Assembly: GCF_029852145.1 (NCBI RefSeq)
Contig: NC_079974.1
Location: 3,661,001-3,725,000, forward strand
Length of the DNA stretch: 64,000 bases
DNA from: Microplitis mediator
Taxonomy: Eukaryota; Arthropoda; Insecta; Hymenoptera; Braconidae
Direction: 5' to 3'
Position numbers and translations under genes: made by a program. The notes beneath the pieces are model-generated. The model worked only from the letters and a program-made list of their open reading frames with translations, was not told where the DNA came from and ran no database searches. Numbering within the stretch: the stretch's first letter is position 1; the number at the start of each line of letters is the position of its first letter. Below, piece by piece: positions 1 to 12,099 of the stretch.

Positions 1-2054
1 TATTAGACACTGGTGCTACTGTATCGTGTGTACGTGAACTCCGGGAACGAGAATGGGTCAATGACCTGGGCTCACGAGTTCGCCAAACACCGATAGGAAC
101 CGCTGCAGTGGCCGATGGGTCACTTATGACCGTCAAATCGATTTTGACTTTACCAGTGGGCATTAACAACGAGGTGATGCCACTGGAAATCCGCTTAATA
201 TCGACTTTGTCATACGACATGATCTGGGCATGGATGCCATCAAGACATTTGGAATTGGATTCGATGGAGCGACCGGTAAATGGTGGACGACACGAGGTTC
301 CGACATATTCGACTGGCAATCCAAAAGTTGGGTTCATAATGACGAAATATCCGCTATCATGGAAACAGCGCCCGACCAGAAAGCTGCACTCGACGATTTA
401 TTAACCCGCCATCTACCGGACATCCGATATACCGGTAAAACGACGTTCACAACTCATGACTCATTAAATCGACGTTCAAGAGCATGAGCCGATCCGACAA
501 CGGAACTATCCGACTTCACCGATCATCGAACAAGAGATGTGCCGACAAGTCGACGAATTATTGGCAGCCGAAATAATCGAACCGTCAACCAGTGGATGGT
601 GTAACCCCATCATCATGGTACGTAAACCGACCGGCGAGTATCGCATGTGTCTGGATTTCCGACGTCTAAACGAAATTTCAAAACCATGTGCGTATCCGTT
701 ACCGTTAATGACCTGGATTTTGAACCAGTTGAGTGGTGCAAAATTTATTTCCAAGATCGATTTGAAACATGGGTATCATCAAGTCAAGCTTGACCCCGAA
801 AGCCGAGAATATACTGCGTTCTGTGTTCCAGGACGAGGGATGTTCCAGTATGTTGGTATGCCATTTGGACTGGCAGGTGCACCACCGCATTTTCAGCGAC
901 TGATTGACACCATGTTAGGCCAAAGACGTGGTCTACGAATCTTCGGGTATCTTGACGATCTGATCATCGTCACCGAAACATTTAAAGAACACCACGAAGT
1001 TCTTAATGAGGTATTTAACGCCTTGAAGAAGGCAAACTTAAAGATTAACGCCGATAAATGCGAGTTCTGTACAAATGAAGTCTGTTATTTGGGGTACCGA
1101 GTGAACGAGAAGGGTCTTTTGGTTGACCCTGACCGAATGAAACTGATGGTAGAATTTCCGAGACCGGTTAATATGAAAAAACTACGACGCTTTATCGGTA
1201 TGGCTTCGTAGTACCGCCGATTTATTCCGAACTTTGCGACTATTGCGGAACCGCTAACACGATTAACTAGTAAGAAAGTCCGATGGAACTGGGGTCCGGA
1301 ACAGGAGTCCACGTTTGAATCGTTGAAAGTTGCATCGGCAACTGCCCCTGTGCTATCGTGCCCGGACTACTCGAAAATGTTCGTGTTGCAAACCGATGCA
1401 AGTGCGACGGGATTGGGTGCGGTATTGACCCAACAACACGAAGACGAAGAAAGAGTCGTCGCATACGTGAGTCGCGTCATGAACCGAGCTGAACGAAATT
1501 ATTCAGCAATCGAACGGGAATGTCTCGCCGTTTTATGGGCTGGTGAACACTTTCGACGGTACTTGGAAGGTTATCATTTCAAGGACTTAAAAAGTAAAAC
1601 GCCACGTTAAAGTCGCTGGGCAATGCGACTAGCCGATTATCGATTTCCGATCGAATATCGGAAGGGATCGTTGAATGTCGTACCTGACGCGTTGTCTCGT
1701 ATGTACGAGGACGAAGAAACCGATAACTTTCAAACCGCAGTTACTGTGGTTAACGACCAAGTGGCTTTAGACGTCGACATTCCGGCAGCGGAGTTAATCG
1801 ACGACTGGTATACTCGCCGTAAACGGGAAGTACTGGAATCACCGGATCGATGGAAATGCTGGTGAGTAGAAGACGACCGATTGTACAAGTACCAACCGAA
1901 TAAATTTATTGGCCAAGTCAAGGAAGACTTGGACGCCTGGAAATTGGTACCACCGAAAATTGCCCGCGGGGGCATAATCGAAGAAAATCACTGTCCGCCT
2001 CGGGCAGGTCACCTAGGCATAGAGAAAACCGTGGATCGATTCATTTTCACTTAG
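1..2054 (+). pseudogene. pol: Ty3/gypsy retrotransposon pol remnant (protease-RT-RNase H-partial integrase)
   Basis: This is the pol of a long terminal repeat retrotransposon, which copies element RNA into DNA. A protease active-site motif LLDTGAT begins at base 3. Reverse transcriptase follows from about base 500 with the catalytic GYLDDLI near 946-966. RNase H follows with QTDASATGLGAVL near 1390-1430 and ALSRMYEDEE near 1700. The end is the start of an integrase zinc-binding region (AGHLGIEKTVDRF) near 2005-2040. The frame changes near 230 and again near 490. In-frame stops lie at 1209, 1608 and 1863, and part of RNase H around 1600 is missing. The 5' part lies outside the window, no LTR is seen, and the integrase catalytic core is absent. 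It is a dead copy. The family call is secure and the clade is not. Confidence 0.9.
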
Positions 2055-2755
2055 TTCAGCCATAAATATAAAATAACGGGGAGCGAACTGTTCACTTCAA
2101 CTCTTCTCAGCGTAGACTAACTGGATGCGAGCTCATGAGCTCAGCGCTCAGACCTATATCCCCCACCCAAACTTTAAAAAAAGTTCATACTGGTTGAATG
2201 ACGTCACCAACAAAGGAAAACAAGTCCAGACCTGTTAGATGACGAAATCTTTAGAAAAAAGAGTGGGGGAACTAAACCACTAGATGGCGTGCTTTTCGCA
2301 TGCTTCTTGCATGTACCCTTACACACCTCTGTTTCAATATATAAAACATCAGTTGGAGATGTAGATGATCCTCGTGATGACGCTCAAGGCTGATAGACTG
2401 GAAATCATCAGCCTTGAGCGCCATTACGAGGTCTATTTTGTTTCAAAATTTTCCACTCAAAACATACTGTAAGCGACATCCAGTCAAAAGAGAGCTCAAT
2501 TTAACCGGCAGAGCTATATTATGAGCTCAAAATCCCTGCTATGAGCTCAAATAGTATCAAAAAATGAGCTCAAAATAAAATTTCATTCGGCAAAACAGAC
2601 CTTATCGACTGCCAAATCAGAATTTACTAACTGCCAATACCGCAGATAAAACAGGCCTCATCGATCGTCGGCAGGTTACCCTCCGCCGGTAACTTAGCAT
2701 GGATAAGAACCCACAATCTGTTTTATTGGGGGAGGGGTGAACCCCCCTTGCTATA
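2055..2755. other. Non-coding stretch between two retroelement remnants
   Basis: No coding frame is recognisable here. The stretch holds a strong hairpin at 2370-2431. From about 2490 the word gagctc recurs (several atgagctcaaaa units), probably in the 3' untranslated end of the minus-strand non-LTR element that begins at 2756. Confidence 0.5.
2370..2431. repeat. Strong 25-bp stem hairpin with 12-nt loop
   Basis: The arms 2370-2394 and 2407-2431 are reverse complements except for one G-T pair and one mismatch, around a 12-nt loop. The core word is GCGCTCAAGGCTGAT on the pairing arm. It could be the core of a MITE or a transcribed hairpin. No coding frame runs through it. Confidence 0.7.
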
Positions 2756-3602
2756 CTACTTACTAAAGAGGGCTAGATTATTTATAGCGGTGTTATTTAT
2801 TTGCGGTAACTTGCTGAAATAGTCTCTGATGAGTTTGATGATGTGATTGTCTATCCTGGGAATCATGGCAATATTGTAAATGTCCTTGTTGCTGATGTAC
2901 TTGTTGAAATTTGATTTTGCTGATCTGTGGGCTCTGATGCAAGTTCTGATACACTTCCTTTCAAAAACGCGGAAGTTTTTTATGACTGCCGCACTGGTGT
3001 TCCACCAGATTGGGGCCGCATATGTCAGGATCGGCCTGACTGGAAGAAGGTAACCGATGATTTTTGCTCTCCTTGTTAGGTTCTGGTTGTGAAAAATTCT
3101 GCCGTTCACCTTGAATGCTGCTTTCGCCTTGGCCAATTGAATGTCTGGGTGGTCTCTCAGTCTCAGCAGATGGTCTATATGGACTCCTAGGTATTTGACA
3201 GTAGTTTCGTGTGGAATAATTACTTCTTCGCCAGTATTTAGGGATGGTGTGGATATTTGAAAGCCTTTTCTTACTTAAATGATTGGATACGCGTCTGAAG
3301 ACTATCGTTTCGCATTTATCCGGGTTCATGCGTGGATTCCCGGTTCTGTAGAAAGCATTTATTTCATCTACCAGGTTTTTTAGGTTGCTTTGTAAGGTTG
3401 GTGGGTTTAAACCTGCGATTCCAATTGTAAGGTCGTCTGCATACGCCACAGCAAATAATTTAGGGTCCTTGTTCAGTCCAAATAGATTCAGAATTTCCAT
3501 CGTGAAGATACAGAAGAGTATTGATGAGTTCACTGTACCCTGTAGAAGACCTTTGAGGATTTTATACGTTTTTTTGGAGCGGTTGACGCCGTCCCATATA
3601 TG
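2756..3602 (-). pseudogene. Non-LTR reverse transcriptase, C-terminal part
   Basis: This is the catalytic and thumb part of a non-LTR reverse transcriptase, the enzyme that primes cDNA synthesis at the target site. Visible motifs are KGLLQGTVNSS (motif 4 type), the catalytic FAVAYADDLTIG near 3440-3475, and NPDKCETIVF. After a frame change near 3130-3270 it continues with AKIIGYLLPVRPILTYAAPIWW, a Jockey-clade C-terminal signature, and stops at 2756. It continues the fragment at 5806-6720 beyond the LTR insertion. The frame change and the insertion make it inactive. Confidence 0.85.
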
Positions 3603-5801
3603 TGTCACGTAACCATTCAAATTAAATTGTATTAAGAATTAAAAATAGTATTTAAATTCAAATTTGAATGGTTACGCGGGCATTTCGTTACCACGCCGGT
3701 GCTGAGACAGCGTTTGCTCGCGCATGCGTTTGGCGTAAATGAGAGCACGTGTGTGCCAAAGTTTTAATTTATAATTTAAAAATATTTACCTTAATATTTA
3801 TTATTTATATGGAAATATTTATTATTTTGCGTTATCTGGGGGACATAATGTGTGGTCACATAATGCCCCAATTATTGTTTTTATTTTATTTAGTTCAAAT
3901 TTCATATCCAGGTATTGAGGAGATGAGAAATAGTGACCGTAGAGGAGGGGAAAAATCGATATTTTCTCCTGCAATATCGATGTAGAACATGCGGTTTAAA
4001 TAATTATTATTATTTAATTAAATATATCGTTTAAAATTATAATTTTCCTATAAATAAATACTAGAAATATGTATTTAATTTATTAGGTATCATTTAGGTG
4101 GGGTAAGATGTTATTATAATTTATTTATTTGATTTTAAATAGGCCCAGAGCTAGACATTAATAATAATAATTAAGGGCGATTGTTGTGCCACGTGGATGG
4201 CCAACAAGTGGCCGGCCCAAAAAGTATTCAGAAAGATACGGATAAGCAAAGTGAGTGGACGCTGTCATTGTCGTAAAATCTAATTACGTTGCTATTACGT
4301 TTGATTCGTTCGTTGCTAATTAACAGTAGTTAATAATATTATAAATATAAATAAATTCACCGGGTGATCGGTTTCTGTGTGTTCTTTGTTTTGGATCAAC
4401 TTGAAACAATATCGAGTAAGTACTCTCGTATTCTCCTCCAATGCATTGCTACTGATAACCTCCCCGGGAATCGTTGGTATTCGCGACGTAAATTCACGTG
4501 TGTGTATCACACACCCGTGAATAATTTGGCTGATTTTGTATTCCGCTATCCCTGAATGATACATAAACACATATGAAAAGGGTTGAATATATTAAGATAA
4601 TCATATTTTGTTTAAATTTTAATTTAAAATAATCAGAAATCGCGCGCTTACAGAAGTTTTCTGTATAGATACATATATAGATATATATATATATATATCT
4701 ACACTTATAGCTATAGCTATACGCCGGCTCTGGAGAAAATTCCTGAGTCGACGACGTAATAGTTCAGGGGAAAAATTCCTGAACAATAATAATAATTATA
4801 AAACGGAATTATAATTATTTATTTATTGTCTGTAATTATTATTATTATTATTTAAATGATTACCCGATATATTATTATTTATTTTGCTTTTCTGTGTATA
4901 ATTTTTAGTTATTATTGACCACAGCGGTTGATTAATTTATATTATATTTGTGACTATTTATAATTATCGAAAGAGTGATAATTATTTATTTAAAAGAATT
5001 TATGTTATGATTTTTGGGAAAATTGGTGAATGAGAGTGAGTGTACACCGTATCTTTCTCCCCCTATAAATTGTAAAGGGGCAATTTGGATAATTATTGTG
5101 ATTATTTATATTCGATTAATTGATTTTGGTGAATTATTTGTTTTATCTAAGAAAATTATTATGAGACACTGATTATTATTATTGATTTAAATATTGGACT
5201 TAAATTTGGAATTTTTTTTTGCATTATATAGATTCTACCCCCAGGGGTTAATTAACGATTATAATTTAAATTTTTAAAATTAACCTATTGTATCAAAGAT
5301 TTATTTGGTATTGATATAAATAATTTAATCCAACAATTTTCGGGGAAATACTCAGCATTGATTTGTCCTGGGTCTTTTCCTACTGTATTTCATTTGCTAT
5401 ATTATTTTCTATATATTTAATTGTATTTATTTTCTGATTATTTCTTTTTTTAATTTCGATCGATTTTATCCGCTTCGAACAAGCTGCTCGCTCGGATCAA
5501 TCCTCGCAAACTTTTCCCCCTGATAAATTATTTTGTCTGTTTTATAGAAACGGTCTGGCGCCTACGTGCACTAATCCAGCCTGAGGAGCTGGTCCAGGCA
5601 CAGCCTTATTTTATTATTTATAATTTAATAACATTATTATTTTGGTTAAAAATTTAAAAATTAATTGAGGTCACATTTATCATCATTTTATTTTTCCGGA
5701 CTTTGAAATTATAATTTTTTTTATTATACACATGGGTGACCGCATACGGTACTGGGGTTGTTCGCGTCTCCGTCGCGAATTGAAAAACAGTATTCGTTAT
5801 A
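3603..5801 (+). mobile_element. Solo-LTR-like element, copy 1 (about 2.2 kb)
   Basis: This segment matches the reverse complement of 48100-50239 from end to end. It starts TGTCACGTAACC and ends TTCGTTATA. It sits inside the non-LTR gene, flanked by tatg and catg, a 4-bp target duplication with one change. The first 70 bases form a hairpin (GTAACCATTCAAATT against AATTTGAATGGTTAC). No open frame of note is present. Length, TG start, 4-bp duplication and lack of genes fit a solo LTR, although the TA end is not the usual CA. Confidence 0.7.
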
Positions 5802-5805
5802 CATG

Positions 5806-6720
5806 GAAGGTTCTGCCCAGAATCATATCGACAATCAGTAGAACTACCCAGAGAGGAAAGCCGAATTTTTTTAGCCTAAATATTAGGCCGTTGATTCAGA
5901 CTGAATCAAAGGCCTTCTCAAGGTCTATTAGGGCAGCTGTTACTCTGAGATTTTTACTTAGGTGATTCACCAGTAGATCTTGGATCTTATGGATGGCATG
6001 AGTTGTACTGTGTTTTGCCCTGAAGCCGAACTGATGATCATGCATTATTTTTTTGTCACGGCAGACTTTAACTACATGGTTGTTTATAATTATTTCAAAC
6101 ACTTTGCCTAGATTTGAGGTCAAGCAGATAAGTCGATAGCTAGTAGGCTTACCAGGATCTCTTTCCTTTTTTAGAATTGGCAGGACCTTAGCACTTTTCC
6201 AAGTAGTAGAAAAGTAGGTAAAATTGATTGCGTTATTGAATATTATGACTAGGTCTCTGATAAGTCTTGGTGGCAGGTGCTTAAGGATGATAGATGGTAT
6301 TTCATCTGGACCACTTAAGGTTTTATTCGGAAGCTTCCTGAGTATATTGTGCAGTTGGGCGTAATTCGTAAAGGGGAGCTCTTCTTCAGTTACTGTTGTT
6401 CGGTTCAGGGCACTGTTGTTACTCGAAAAAGTAGTAAGAGTGGTGTCAGCAGCTCTTCTGCTGTCCAGTAGGATTTTGATATTCTCAGCTTCTTTGTCAA
6501 CGAGCTCTTTGTGTCTGGAGCCTTCGTTGAGATATCTTGGAGCATTTATTGACTGGTAGAATTCACCGATGACATTTAATTTGTCTATAGGATCACCGAT
6601 CAGAAATTCATCATTGACACGAGCAGCTTTGTTGATGTCAAAGGAATTATTGAGACAACTCTGATCGTTGATTTTAATACGCTGGGCGGCTGTGACGTTT
6701 AACTTTTTGCTTCTGAGTAG
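5806..6720 (-). pseudogene. Non-LTR reverse transcriptase, N-terminal part
   Basis: This is the upstream half of the same Jockey-like reverse transcriptase. In minus-strand order it shows NKTLSGPDEIPSIILKHLPP, WKSAKVLPILKK, RLICLTSNLGKVFE, HDHQFGFRAKHST and ALIDLEKAFDSV, which are motifs 0 to 3 (A) of non-LTR enzymes. A TGA follows DSV near 5894 where tryptophan is expected, and the reading continues in frame as INGLIFRLKKFGFP to the LTR insertion. The 5' endonuclease region is missing or unreadable beyond about 6720. Confidence 0.8.
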
Positions 6721-6899
6721 TCAATTTATCTTGAGAAAAAATGCCAGCGGGTCTTTATGATTTATCAGTTTGACTTGCTCATCATTTGAGTAAGTTCATC
6801 ACTGTCTTGAGATGCGTTATTAGCCTTGGTTCATCCGGGTTGTTAGAATTCTGAGCTTCATGCAGTAGTCTGATTGCACTGGTTTTATTTTTTTGTAGC

Positions 6900-9526
6900 T
6901 TTTTATTATAATTTTCTCGTAATTAATTAAAATTATCTTGGCCAATCATAAAAAAAAGTTACGAATTTTTGAAATAAATTTTTCTTTCATTTTCAAAATT
7001 CCATTACTTTGCCAAAAACAGACTTATCGGGACATTTTTTTTTTTTTTTACATTTTGTCTTAAATATTGTCTCATTTTCCCTGGTTAAGGAGGAGAATTA
7101 AAGAGGATTAAAAATGAATTGAATCCTTTTTAATTCTCTTTAGAGAATTAAATAGAATTAAGGAGAATTCATATTTTAAAATTTTTAATACTTTTAAATT
7201 CTCTTCAGAGAAATAAATAGAATTAAGGTGAATTCATATTTTGAAATTTTCAATACTTTTAAATTCTCTTCAGAGAATAATATAGAATTAAGGAGAATTC
7301 ATATTTTGAAATTTTTAATACTTTTAAATTCTCTTCAGAGAATTAAATAGAATTAAGGAGAATTCATATTTTGAAATTTTCAATACTTTTAAATTCTCTT
7401 TAGAAAATTAAATAAAATTAAGAAGAATTGATATTTAGAGATTTTTAATACTTTTTTATTCTCTTCAAAGAAATCGAATAGATTAAAGAACTATTCCCAA
7501 GAAAAATATAGAGAGCCCGAACTGGGTTGGATATCCCGAATTGTCCATGGGGAAGACCACTGGTTATACCAAATATAATATATTATCTATACCATATATA
7601 TATATATATGTAAATACACATAGACATATGTGTGTGTGTGTGTTTCCTCACATGTATTAATAAATAAATAGATTATTATGTTCATTTATATTTGAATAAT
7701 ATGAAAAAAAAAGAAAATAATACTAGTATCTTCAGCTGAAGTTAGCCGATGTCTAATAATTTTTTGATTTTTTTTAGACTGTACATTATAAAAAAGAAAA
7801 ACAATTTTGAAAAAATTGCATAGATAGTTTTTTTAATTTTCTACGTGTGCATATTTTTAGTTTTTATTCTTTTAAATTAATTTTTTGAAAAAAAAATCCG
7901 AAAATTGTGAATTGTCTGTTAATTTCAGGATCTTAAAAAAAACCTTAATGCTATGTAATTCTTGGCATTACATACTTTACATTCCGATAATTAATAGATT
8001 TTTTATGTATTATTTAAAAATTGTCACAACCAAAATTAATGGCGCAATTCACTTACAGAGTTAACTAGCCCGCTCTACAGGTTGAATATCTGTAAATAAC
8101 TGTACATTTCATATTTGGCGCGCAGACACGCGCGTGCGTCTTTCTCGTTCAATTGCAAAGAATAAAGTATTCAACGAGGAACAAGTAACAAAGCAAGCAA
8201 TGACAATGATGCCGTACGAATGGCCTGACATCGTCAATATCCGCCCTTTTTACTTTTCACAGATTACCCAACTATAATTAGAACTTAAAAATAAAAGCGA
8301 TATCGGAAAAAAAATTTTTGGGATAGTTATTAAAAAAATTAAAAAATTGGCCGGTCTGTTATAAAGCACAACCTCGCCGCTTCGCGTTCGAGGCGTGCAA
8401 AACTAGAAAATATTTTTTTCAAACACAGTCTAACATACACATTGGATCGTGTTAAATAAAATCGACATTTTTTTCGGTTCCAAATGAAAATTTTGTTCTA
8501 TGTAACATAAAAAAAATTTAGTCGTTCGATTCTCTATAAAAATATGTTATGGTCGTTGCAATTTATCGAACCGTTAACGACTTATAAAATTTCAGAGTTA
8601 ATAAAAATTGTCCAATGATATTTAAATAGCAAATCTTGATTGAACAATAGTTTTGTAATATAGTTAGAGGGCCCACCTTGGAACCCAATGCTTTTTATGT
8701 TATTTTCAACATAATTTACGTTTATGAGACCGAAAAACAAATATCGACTTTCATTCTCAAAGTCAAATATATACATATATATACACATATATTTATATGT
8801 CGGAAAGTCATTACAAGCTTGGGCGTTATCCCGAGTATTGGTCTCAATATTAATATCTCTCAATTTTATTTAAACTATAAACGAATAATAATTATGCAAC
8901 ACAGTGATTTAATATTAAAAGTATTGTTCACAAATAATGATTTTTAGACAAGTAATATAATGAAGATAGTGTCGCACAAATATCAAAATACACTAAATAC
9001 TAATTAATACTATCATTGATTACAAAGGAAATTATAATAATTGTAATACACGACAGTCCCATAATATTTAAATAAAACCCGATCGAATAATTTACAAATA
9101 CTACGGCAAACTAGGCTCGAGAACGAATCCACGGTCGACAGGACAACTTGAACTCGCACAACGAATGCTCAATCAGAACTGACCGACTCAACTAGTCCAA
9201 AAATTCTGTACGCTTCATAAAAAACCTTTTAGTCAAAATATTCAAAGAAGGACAACAATCACATTATCTTACTACCTTGTCCTCTGTGTCTTACTATACC
9301 CATCCTGTGACCGTGGCTACGTTTGGTGAACAGATGTCACAGCGAGCCTAAGCCTCCCGCAATGTACATACTCTACTTAAGTTGTAAACAACTAGAGCTT
9401 AAATTTTATTTAATTGTTATTGTAAAAACAAGTCTTGACTGTTGGAAATTTCCCGTCCCATTGGAAAACCCCATTTTATTCTTTCATCTCCGACATATAT
9501 ATATTTACTCAGATTACTAAGAGCTT
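6900..9526. other. AT-rich intergenic stretch without recognised genes
   Basis: Apart from the 65-bp minisatellite at 7132-7470, no gene is recognised. A (TA)n/(TG)n patch lies near 7590-7645. A block near 8350-8410 (tataaagcacaacctc, cgaggcgtgcaa) recurs at about 21408-21452, so it is a dispersed repeat. A short open stretch near 8090-8275 encodes about 60 residues including MTMMPYEWPDIV but has no support as a gene. Confidence 0.5.
7132..7470. repeat. 65-bp minisatellite, five copies
   Basis: Units start with aattctctt at 7132, 7197, 7262, 7327 and 7392, an exact 65-bp period, and decay after 7457. The first four units differ at only a few sites and the last is more diverged. Each unit contains small inverted words (aattctcttcagagaatt). 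Confidence 0.9.
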
Positions 9527-10189
9527 CCCGTACAAAAAATGATAGATCTGCGATAGATTGGTTGTAGATCTATCCGAGATCAATGAGAAGTCTACCATCG
9601 ATCTGTGATAGATCTATGAGAGGTCTATGATCAACTTCTCTGGGGAGACAGCTGTATTTTTTTATTTTTAATAAACTGATAGGATGATGATAGTATAAAT
9701 TAACTCGAATGAAATAATTCGATGAATTTTCATAAAAAATTAGGTTATTTCAAATAACGATCCCATAATTGACCTGTTTTATAGAAACATAAATCAACCG
9801 CGAATCTGATACAGCTTTCTAATGGATCAGTTATAAAGGCATAAGGGCGTATAAAATTTTGCTTTGTCGAATCAGCCAATTTACATCTAGAAAAATTTTT
9901 TTTCGTTGTAAAATTTTTTTAGACGCCCGATCTGAGAAATCATAACAGCGACAACATGAGTAAGATCAGTGTTTCTAGATTTTTAAATAAAAAACCATTG
10001 TCTGACCAAAAACAAATATTTTTTTTTCCGTGCTTAGGATTATTGGATTCCCGAAAAGAATATGACGATCTTTATGCCCTAATAGCACCTGCAACGCGAT
10101 ACTTTCAACTGATATTTGTTAGATCAATCACAAATCTGAGGTAGAGCTTAAAGAGACCTACGATTAATGTTTATGACTAATTTCTACCA

Positions 10190-10745
10190 GATCCACCATA
10201 GATATATGACAGCTTTCTGATAGATATGTGGTACCATTACTACAGAACTTTAGCAAGTCTACTATAGATCTATGATAGCTTTCTGATAGGACTGTGGTAT
10301 GATCACCCCAGATCTTTAACAAATTTACCATAGATCTATGATAGCTATCTGATGGATTCGTGGTATACTCTACCGATCTTCAGTAGATCCACCATAGATC
10401 TATGGTGGATCTGTGGTAGGATCACCATCGATCTTCAGAAAATTGATCATAGAGCTATGCAAATCTACTATATTGCAGATCTCTAGCAAATCTACTATAG
10501 ATCTATGATAGCTTTGTGATAGATATGAGGTATATTAACCAGCAGCCTTTAGTAGATTCACAGTAGGTCTGTTACAGCATTCTGACAGATCTGTGGTATG
10601 ATCACCACAGATCTTTAGCAAATCTACCATAGATCTATGATTGCTTTCTGTTAGATCTGTGGTAAATTTATCACCGACCCATCAGAAAGCTATCATAGAT
10701 CTATAGTAGATTTGCTAGAGATCTGTAGTAATAATACCACAGAGC
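10190..10745. repeat. Degenerate 67-bp array at the foldback centre
   Basis: Repeated words such as catagatctatgatagcttt and tgatagatctgtggta recur about every 67 bp (for example near 10195, 10263 and 10330), changing orientation in the second half. Many units contain the palindrome agatct. Confidence 0.7.
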
Positions 10746-10941
10746 TATCAGAAAGCTGTCATATATCTATGCTGGATCTGGTGGAAATTAGTCATAAACA
10801 TCAGTCGTAGGTCTCTTTAAGCTCTACTTTAGATTTGTGATTGATCTAAAAAATATCAGTTGAAAGTATCAAGTTGCAGGTGCTATTAGGGCATAAAGAT
10901 CGTCATATTCTTTTCGGGGACCCAATAATCCTAAGCACGTA

Positions 10942-11748
10942 AAAAAAAATCGGTCTGTCAGTTGACCCTGCGGGCCAGCCCCGAAACTTCCCGCTATATT
11001 CGAAATCGTTGAGCTCGAAAACACTATTGTGAATACATTTTCGAGCTCTTCGAGCTCGCAAATACTTTTGTATGGCATTGTTTTGTAAAAAACCATTTTG
11101 GAGCATTTCTTTCTCCCACGATATCTCACGAACGAATTCACCGATTTTGATGGTTGAGACGGCAATCGACGCGTTTTGTCAAGTTCTAAAGCTGATCAAA
11201 TTTTGGATTCGATTTATAGAGTCGTTTTTGAAATATTTCAGGAAAAATAAAAAATTTTTTTTTTTTTTAATTCTTTCGACAACGGTTTCTCTTGAACGGA
11301 TGAACCGATTTTGATGGTTGAGGTGGCATTCGACGCGGTTTATAAAGCTCTAGAGCCCAGTCCATTTTGGAATTAATGCATCGAGCACATTAAAAGTTAT
11401 CCAAAAAAAAACATTTTTGAAAAAACTTTATTTTTGGAATATCTCTGAACGAGCCATACCGATCAAGCTCAGTTTTCTCTCGGCTTCAAGATATTGACAA
11501 TCCGCGTCGAATGACACCTTAAAGTTCAAAATCGGTTCATCCGTTCAAAAGATACAGGTATTTACATACGTACGTACGTACGTACATACATACATACATA
11601 CACTCGGACATCATCTTGAAATTAGTCAGAATAGCTTCCTAGGACCTCAAAACGTCGACATCTGATGGAAATTCGATTTTCGTAAATCGGACCGAAACCA
11701 ATAACTTCCCGAATTTTTGAAAATTTACAATTTTCTTAGCGGGAAGTT
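10942..11748. repeat. Dispersed repeat R, copy 1
   Basis: An 0.8-kb repeat inserted in an A-rich tract of foldback element 1. It runs from cggtctgtcagttgaccctg to cttagcgggaagtt. It has short inverted ends (aacttcccgct and agcgggaagtt) slightly inside the left limit and a tacg/taca microsatellite near 11570-11605. The word aaaaat flanks both sides. Copies 2 and 3 are at 12454-13252 and 20065-20747. No protein is recognised. Confidence 0.75.
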
Positions 11749-12099
11749 AAAAATATTTGTTTTTGGTCAGACAATGATTCTTTATTTAAAAATCTAGAAA
11801 CACTGATCTCACTCATGTTGTCGCTGTTATGATCGGACGTCTAAAAAAATTTTACAACGAAAAAAAATTTGTCTAGATGTAAATTGGCTGATTCGACAAA
11901 ACAAAATTTTATACGCCCTTATGCCTTTAGAACTGATCCATTAGAAAGCTGTATCAGATTTGCGGTTGATTTATGTTTCTATAAAACAGGTCAATTATGG
12001 GATCGTTATTTGAAATAACCTATTTTTTTATGAAAATTCATCGAATTATTTCATTCAAGTTAAATTATACTATCATCATCCTATCAGTTTATTAAAAAT

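Larger units (their letters stand above)
2756..6900 (-). mobile_element. Jockey-like non-LTR retrotransposon fragment, interrupted
   Basis: The two halves of one reverse-transcriptase gene lie at 2756-3602 and 5806-6720 on the minus strand. They are split by the LTR-like insertion 3603-5801. Joining the flanks keeps the minus-strand reading continuous across the insertion site (RTFH followed by IWDGVN). The element is 5'-truncated near 6900, because no endonuclease domain is recognisable upstream. No poly(A) tail was located. Confidence 0.8.

Noticed and set aside
7590..7645. Possible promoter at a TATA-rich patch
   Set aside because: It is a simple (TA)n/(TG)n microsatellite with no gene downstream.
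8090..8275. Short open stretch with MTMMPYEWPDIV
   Set aside because: No start context, splice partners or recognisable family; about 60 codons by chance is plausible.
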